Shown: piece after piece, positions 38,445-42,108 of the stretch
Numbering within the stretch: position 1 is the stretch's first letter
How the letters are laid out: each line of letters starts with the position of its first letter
Virus record (IMG/VR): IMGVR_UViG_3300010396_000027
Coordinates: 1-42,108 of that record
Strand: one strand, 5' to 3'
DNA: 42,108 bases
Origin: a virus
Position numbers and translations under genes: made by a program
Notes under the pieces: generated by a model
What the model saw: only the letters and a program-made list of their open reading frames with translations
What the model was told of the DNA's origin: nothing
The model's database searches: none

Positions 38445-38451
38445 TTCCAGA

Positions 38452-38483
38452 CGATGCCCCGGTGCCTTTGTGCCGGGGCATCG
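38452..38483 (+). terminator. Strong 11-bp hairpin, possible attenuator
   Basis: CGATGCCCCGG (38452-38462) pairs perfectly with CCGGGGCATCG (38473-38483), loop TGCCTTTGTG. No T run follows; probably partial termination or mRNA protection between the regulator and replication parts of the early operon. Confidence 0.6.
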
Positions 38484-38529
38484 CTCTACTCCTCATAGTT
38501 ACGCCGACGTAGTTCCAGAGGTGAAAGTA

Positions 38530-38853
38530 ATGAAGCTCATCGACAAGGTTGGGAAGGCAGTCGAACGCTTCTTCGACTGGCTCGGTCTCACCTCACCCGA
38601 TGCCGAGAACGCGTACGCAGATGCACTGATCGCGCCGTACGACGCGAAGCAGTGGCCGACGTGCAAGCCGCGCATCGGGGAGACGTTCGAGCGGTACCGC
38701 GCGCGAGCACGGCAGTCGCAGGAACGCGCGCTGCTCGAAGAGATATGGCGCGTCACCGCGACACCCGACGAGACGGGCGTGTGGAAGACCAACGTCGATT
38801 CGATCACCCGTGCGCGTGACTCGCTGCTCAACACCCCTGGGTGGCCTGCATGA
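38530..38853 (+). CDS. Hypothetical protein, 107 aa
   Basis: ATG 38530 with AGAGGTGAAAG upstream. KLIDKVGKAVERFFDWLGLT and a charged helical C-terminal half (ARARQSQERALLEEIWRVTA). No family recognised. ATGA overlap to the next gene. Confidence 0.6.
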   Translation: MKLIDKVGKAVERFFDWLGLTSPDAENAYADALIAPYDAKQWPTCKPRIGETFERYRARARQSQERALLEEIWRVTATPDETGVWKTNVDSITRARDSLLNTPGWPA

Positions 38854-39002
38854 GCACCACGGAAGAGGCCGCCGACGCGGCGATCGTCGCGTTGCGTCAT
38901 CTCGTGGAGGAGCTCCGCGGTCACATCGAGTTCGTGGAAGCCGAAAACGCGCGCCTGCTCGCCGAGGTTCGCATGATGCGAGAGAGGTTGTCGTATGGGT
39001 GA
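38850..39002 (+). CDS. Small coiled-coil protein, 50 aa
   Basis: ATGA overlap. Almost entirely helical, with heptads in AAIVALRHLVEELRGHIEFV and EAENARLLAEVRMMRERL. Could be a multimerisation subunit for the neighbouring exonuclease. It overlaps the exonuclease gene by eight bases (ATG 38995). Confidence 0.55.
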   Translation: MSTTEEAADAAIVALRHLVEELRGHIEFVEAENARLLAEVRMMRERLSYG

Positions 39003-39990
39003 TGTCCCGCGTGACCGATGGGGCCGGTACCTCATCACGAACGGGAAGGGTTCCGCGAAGCCGTACACGCGTGCGACAACCGTGTCCTCGACGTTGTCGG
39101 ACAGCTTCGGGCTCACGAAGTGGAAGATGCGCACCCTCGCGCTCGGGCTCGCGCAACGCGACGACATCTACGCACGCATCGCAGCGTCTGAACCCGAAGA
39201 CAAGAAGGGCCTCGACAAGCTCTGCGAAGACGCGCTCGAGGCGGGACGATCATCCGCGGGTGCGAACTACGGGACCGCGCTGCACGAAGCGGTTGCACGC
39301 CTGAACCGTGGTGAGGAAGTGACGATGCCGGCGCCGTGGCAAGCCGACCTTGACGCCTACCAGCAACTCGTCGCCGACAGTGGCCTCACCGTGCACCCCG
39401 AGTACGTCGAACAGATATGTGTCCTCGACGACGTGAAAGTTGCCGGCACGTTCGACCTTCTCGTCACGTTGCCGGATGGGTCGCTCGCGGTCGCGGACTT
39501 GAAGACGGGTCAGTCGCTCGATTTCTCGTGGCATGAGATCGCGATCCAGCTCGCGTTGTACGCGCACGCCGTCGACATCTTCAATCCCGAGTACGGGTTC
39601 CGGAAACCGATGCCGACCGTACGCACCGACCGTGCGCTCGTGATCCATCTCCCGGCCGGGAAAAACGTCTGCTCCCTTCACACTGTCGACATCGAACAGG
39701 GATGGGAAGCAGCGCAGCTTGCGCTCGCGGTCCGCGAGTGGCGCACCCGCAAGCGAATCACCGCGCCGTTCACCCACCACGGTCCGACGATCGCACCCGA
39801 CGTACGACGCGAGCAGTTGAAGCGTCGCGTCGAGCAGTTGCGCGACCTCGGCCATCTCGACGCGCTCGCGGAGCGTTGGCCGGCTGGTGTCCCTGGGTTC
39901 AAGTCGGATCATCAGCACACCGTCGACGAGCTCGTTGCGCTCGAAGCACTCGTGTCGCAACTCGAGGTGCTCGTCGGCGCGCCCTTCTAG
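38995..39990 (+). CDS. Cas4/RecB-like PD-(D/E)XK exonuclease
   Basis: 331 residues. Contains GTALHEAVARLN (His of the Cas4/RecB group), KVAGTFDLLVTLPDGSLAVA (Asp) and DLKTGQ (D-x-K), then HEIAIQLALYAHAV with the Q-x3-Y motif, the ordered motifs of RecB-family exonucleases found next to phage single-strand-binding genes. Role: DNA-end resection or recombination in replication. No iron-sulphur cysteines of Cas4 proper are visible, so this is the phage RecB-like branch. Confidence 0.83.
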   Translation: MGDVPRDRWGRYLITNGKGSAKPYTRATTVSSTLSDSFGLTKWKMRTLALGLAQRDDIYARIAASEPEDKKGLDKLCEDALEAGRSSAGANYGTALHEAVARLNRGEEVTMPAPWQADLDAYQQLVADSGLTVHPEYVEQICVLDDVKVAGTFDLLVTLPDGSLAVADLKTGQSLDFSWHEIAIQLALYAHAVDIFNPEYGFRKPMPTVRTDRALVIHLPAGKNVCSLHTVDIEQGWEAAQLALAVREWRTRKRITAPFTHHGPTIAPDVRREQLKRRVEQLRDLGHLDALAERWPAGVPGFKSDHQHTVDELVALEALVSQLEVLVGAPF

Positions 39991-40028
39991 ACGAAAAGCA
40001 CTTCCCCAACACGAAGAGGAGAGTTTCC

Positions 40029-40412
40029 ATGTCGATCTGGGATGAGTTCCGTCAAGCCGACGACCGGTTCAAGTTCGAGACCCCCGGTGACGCGATCGCC
40101 GGCACAATCACCGGGCTGCGCGTCGCGACGATGCCCGACAACACGCGTATCCCGCAGTTGACGATCAAGCGGGACGACGGCACCGAATCGTCGGTGCTGG
40201 CGTCGCAGTCGCAGCTGCAACGCAAGCTCGCGGCGCTCGACCCGCAGGCCGGTCAGCGGATCGCGATCTCTTTCACGCACGTCGAGCAGTTGCAGGGCGG
40301 GAAGACGATGAAGCACTTCGACATCGCGCTCAAGCCCGCCGACGCGTCGACGCCGCAACCGGCAGCCGCGAACGCGGGTGCGCCGTCGACATCGGCTGCG
40401 GATCTGATCTAG
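40029..40412 (+). CDS. Possible single-stranded-DNA-binding protein (OB-fold-like), 127 aa
   Basis: ATG 40029 with GAAGAGGAGAG upstream. The core (GDAIAGTITGLRVATMPDNT, QLTIKRDDGTESSVLASQSQ, QRIAISFTHVEQLQGGKTMK) is beta-rich with the spacing of small phage OB folds, followed by an Ala/Pro tail ending in acidic/hydrophobic AADLI, like the partner-binding tip of SSBs. It sits between an exonuclease and the replicase. The assignment is by context and pattern. Confidence 0.6.
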   Translation: MSIWDEFRQADDRFKFETPGDAIAGTITGLRVATMPDNTRIPQLTIKRDDGTESSVLASQSQLQRKLAALDPQAGQRIAISFTHVEQLQGGKTMKHFDIALKPADASTPQPAAANAGAPSTSAADLI

Positions 40413-40472
40413 CGGCGCAGAGAGGGCGCCCTGGACGGCGTACCGCAGATCGTTCCTGCGGCAGGGCACGTG

Positions 40473-42108
40473 ATGACCGACAACCGAACAGTGCTCGACG
40501 AAGCACACTTCTACGCCGCACGCGGCTGGCGCGTCGTACCAATCCTCCCCGGCCAAAAACGTCCCGCGCTCGACGCATGGGTAGAACGCGCCACAACCGA
40601 CCACGTCCTCATCGACGACTGGTGGCGCGCACACCCCGATCACGGTGTCGGCATCGTCACCGGCGAACAATCCGGCCTGTTCGTCCTCGACATCGACCCC
40701 GAACACGGCGGCGACGACACACTCGCAGACCTCGAACACACCCACGGCCCACTCGCCGACACCATCGAAACGATCACCGGCAGCGGCGGCCGCCACATCC
40801 TCTTCACATGGCCCGGATGGAACCCCGGCACCAACGCCGGCCAGTTAGGCCCCGGCCTCGACCTCCGCGCCGAAGGCGGCCAGATCGTCGCACCCCCCAC
40901 CATCCACCCCAACGGCCGCCCCTACATGTGGGAGCTCGCACACGACCCCCACGACGGCCTCGCCGTCGCCGCCGCACCCGACTGGCTCCTCGAGCTCCTG
41001 AAACCGCTCGCCGCTGTCACACCCCGACGCGACATCGCGGCGTACACCGGCGACCCGCGTCCCGGTGACCGATTCGCTGCGAACGTCACCTGGCCCGAGC
41101 TCCTCGAACGCGACGGCGCCCAATGCGTCGACCGTCGCACCGACCGCAAAACGAACAGCGACTACGAGCTCTGGACCCGGCCCGGGAAGAACGCACGCGA
41201 CGGCGCGTCAGCGTCGCTCTACTACGGCGGCACCGACCTCCTCAAGGTCTTCACGACGAACTGGCCGGGCCTCACCGAAGGGCAGACCTACACCCGGTTC
41301 GGATACCTCACCGCGACCCGCTACCACGGCGACCACCGTGCAGCAGCACGCGCACTCGCCGACGTCGAAGGCGACCAGACACGCGTCGCCACATGGATCG
41401 CGGGACTGCCCGACATCGAAACCGCTGTCACCGCGCCCGCCGAGAACGTCGAGGACGTGGACGCGCTCCCGACACCGATCGTGTGGTCCGAGTTCTGGCA
41501 GCGCGACACCACACCCAACGAATGGCTCTGCGAGCCGTTCCTGCCCGCCGGCCGACAAGTCGCGTTCTACGCGCCCGCGAAGCTCGGCAAAAGCCTCCTC
41601 GCGTTCGAGGTCGCCGCCGCGCTCGCAACCGGCCAACCCGTACTCGGCCGGCCCGCCAGCGACCCCATCCCCGTCATGTACGTCGACCTCGAGATGACAC
41701 CCGACGACGTCGAAGAACGCCTCGACGCGATGGGCTACGGACCCGAGAGCGACCTCGACCGCCTGCACTACTACTCGCTGCCATTCTTCGGACCACTCGA
41801 CGAAGCCGCCGGCGCCAACGGCGTGATGAAACGTGCGCTCCAACACGAAGCACGCCTCGTCGTCATCGACACGATGGCCCGCGCCGTCGCCGGCGAAGAG
41901 AACAGCGCCGACACCTACCGCGCGTTCTACCGACACCTCGGCATGAGTCTCAAAGCCGCCGGGATCGCGCTCCTCCGCATCGACGACACCGGCAAGGACA
42001 TCAGCCGCGGCCAACGTGGCTCGAGCGAGAAGGTCGGTGACGTCGACCTCGTGTGGCGTCTCGCGTCCGTTGACCGTGACGCCGGCCTCTTCGACGTGAT
42101 CGCCACCC
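40473..42108 (+). CDS. Primase-polymerase/helicase replicase, N-terminal part (continues at 1-545)
   Basis: Bifunctional: the first ~200 residues form an archaeo-eukaryotic primase (PrimPol) domain with VLDIDPEHGG (DxD metal site), GSGGRHILF (sxH motif) and DLRAEGGQIVAPPTIHPNGR; residues from about 340 form a RecA/KaiC-like helicase with Walker A APAKLGKS (367-374) and Walker B RLVVIDTMAR. It would make primers and unwind the origin. ATG 40473 is chosen; GTG 40470 in frame is possible. The ribosome-binding site GCAGGG is weak. The product continues across the circular join to stop at 545, about 685 residues in all. Confidence 0.88.
   Translation, partial: MTDNRTVLDEAHFYAARGWRVVPILPGQKRPALDAWVERATTDHVLIDDWWRAHPDHGVGIVTGEQSGLFVLDIDPEHGGDDTLADLEHTHGPLADTIETITGSGGRHILFTWPGWNPGTNAGQLGPGLDLRAEGGQIVAPPTIHPNGRPYMWELAHDPHDGLAVAAAPDWLLELLKPLAAVTPRRDIAAYTGDPRPGDRFAANVTWPELLERDGAQCVDRRTDRKTNSDYELWTRPGKNARDGASASLYYGGTDLLKVFTTNWPGLTEGQTYTRFGYLTATRYHGDHRAAARALADVEGDQTRVATWIAGLPDIETAVTAPAENVEDVDALPTPIVWSEFWQRDTTPNEWLCEPFLPAGRQVAFYAPAKLGKSLLAFEVAAALATGQPVLGRPASDPIPVMYVDLEMTPDDVEERLDAMGYGPESDLDRLHYYSLPFFGPLDEAAGANGVMKRALQHEARLVVIDTMARAVAGEENSADTYRAFYRHLGMSLKAAGIALLRIDDTGKDISRGQRGSSEKVGDVDLVWRLASVDRDAGLFDVIAT
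41986..42108. repeat. 123-bp terminal direct repeat (right copy)
   Basis: Identical to 1-123; see the left copy. It lies in the Walker B-proximal part of the replicase. Confidence 0.93.

Noticed and set aside
38995-39990. Cas4 of a CRISPR system
   Set aside because: No iron-sulphur cysteine set and no cas neighbours; the context (coiled-coil protein, SSB-like, PrimPol) fits phage recombination or replication.

Overview
The window looks like one complete, circularly assembled genome of a temperate, long-tailed (siphovirus-type) phage of a high-GC bacterium, most likely an actinomycete. The first 123 bases are repeated exactly as the last 123 (1-123 = 41986-42108), so the true circle is about 41,985 bp and the replication gene is split across the window ends. 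Support for an actinobacterial host is indirect: high GC, many GTG/TTG starts, almost every gene joined to the next by ATGA, GTGA or TGATG overlaps, and an actinophage-like order of small holins and collagen-like fibre genes. No host was identified directly.

Layout. (a) 40473-42108 continuing at 1-6003: replication, recombination and accessory genes: a fused primase-polymerase/helicase, a PD-(D/E)XK resolvase-like nuclease, a cytosine-C5 and an adenine-N6 DNA methyltransferase, a compact RNA ligase and many small coupled ORFs; a strong terminator lies at 6063-6096. (b) 6128-7336: three consecutive HNH endonucleases. (c) 7433-13329: packaging and head genes (small and large terminase, portal, MuF-like protein, scaffold, HK97-type capsid, connector). 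(d) 13326-17379: five glycosyltransferase-like genes and one SAM methyltransferase, inserted within the head-tail connector block. (e) 17346-24152: stopper, gp10-like protein, tail terminator, major tail protein, frameshifted tail chaperones, tape measure, minor tail protein. (f) 24162-34379: tail-tip and fibre proteins, an NlpC/P60-like lysin, three small membrane proteins (holin set), two fibres with long Gly-X-Thr collagen-like domains, an SGNH esterase and a sixth glycosyltransferase fused to a TPR-like region. (g) 34415-36852: bidirectional terminator, leftward lipoprotein gene, attP, integrase, leftward repressor. (h) 36927-40412: Cro-like, Xis-like and winged-helix regulators, small membrane peptides, a Cas4/RecB-like exonuclease and a possible single-strand-binding protein, leading back into the replicase.

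How it works together. The repressor and Cro-like genes diverge around a promoter embedded in TATGCG-type inverted repeats, a standard lysis-lysogeny switch. Integrase sits beside an attP whose core matches the 5' half (not the usual 3' half) of a CAT-anticodon tRNA, flanked by paired TGGTGGC repeats that look like integrase arm sites. Early transcription would run rightward from 36927 through the replicase to the terminator at 6063. Late genes run from the HNH/terminase block to 34379 on one strand. The glycosyltransferase cassette is embedded in this late operon, so its natural target is the virion; the Thr-rich collagen-like fibres are attractive acceptors. I regard this virion-decoration module and the 5'-half tRNA attP as the two most interesting features.
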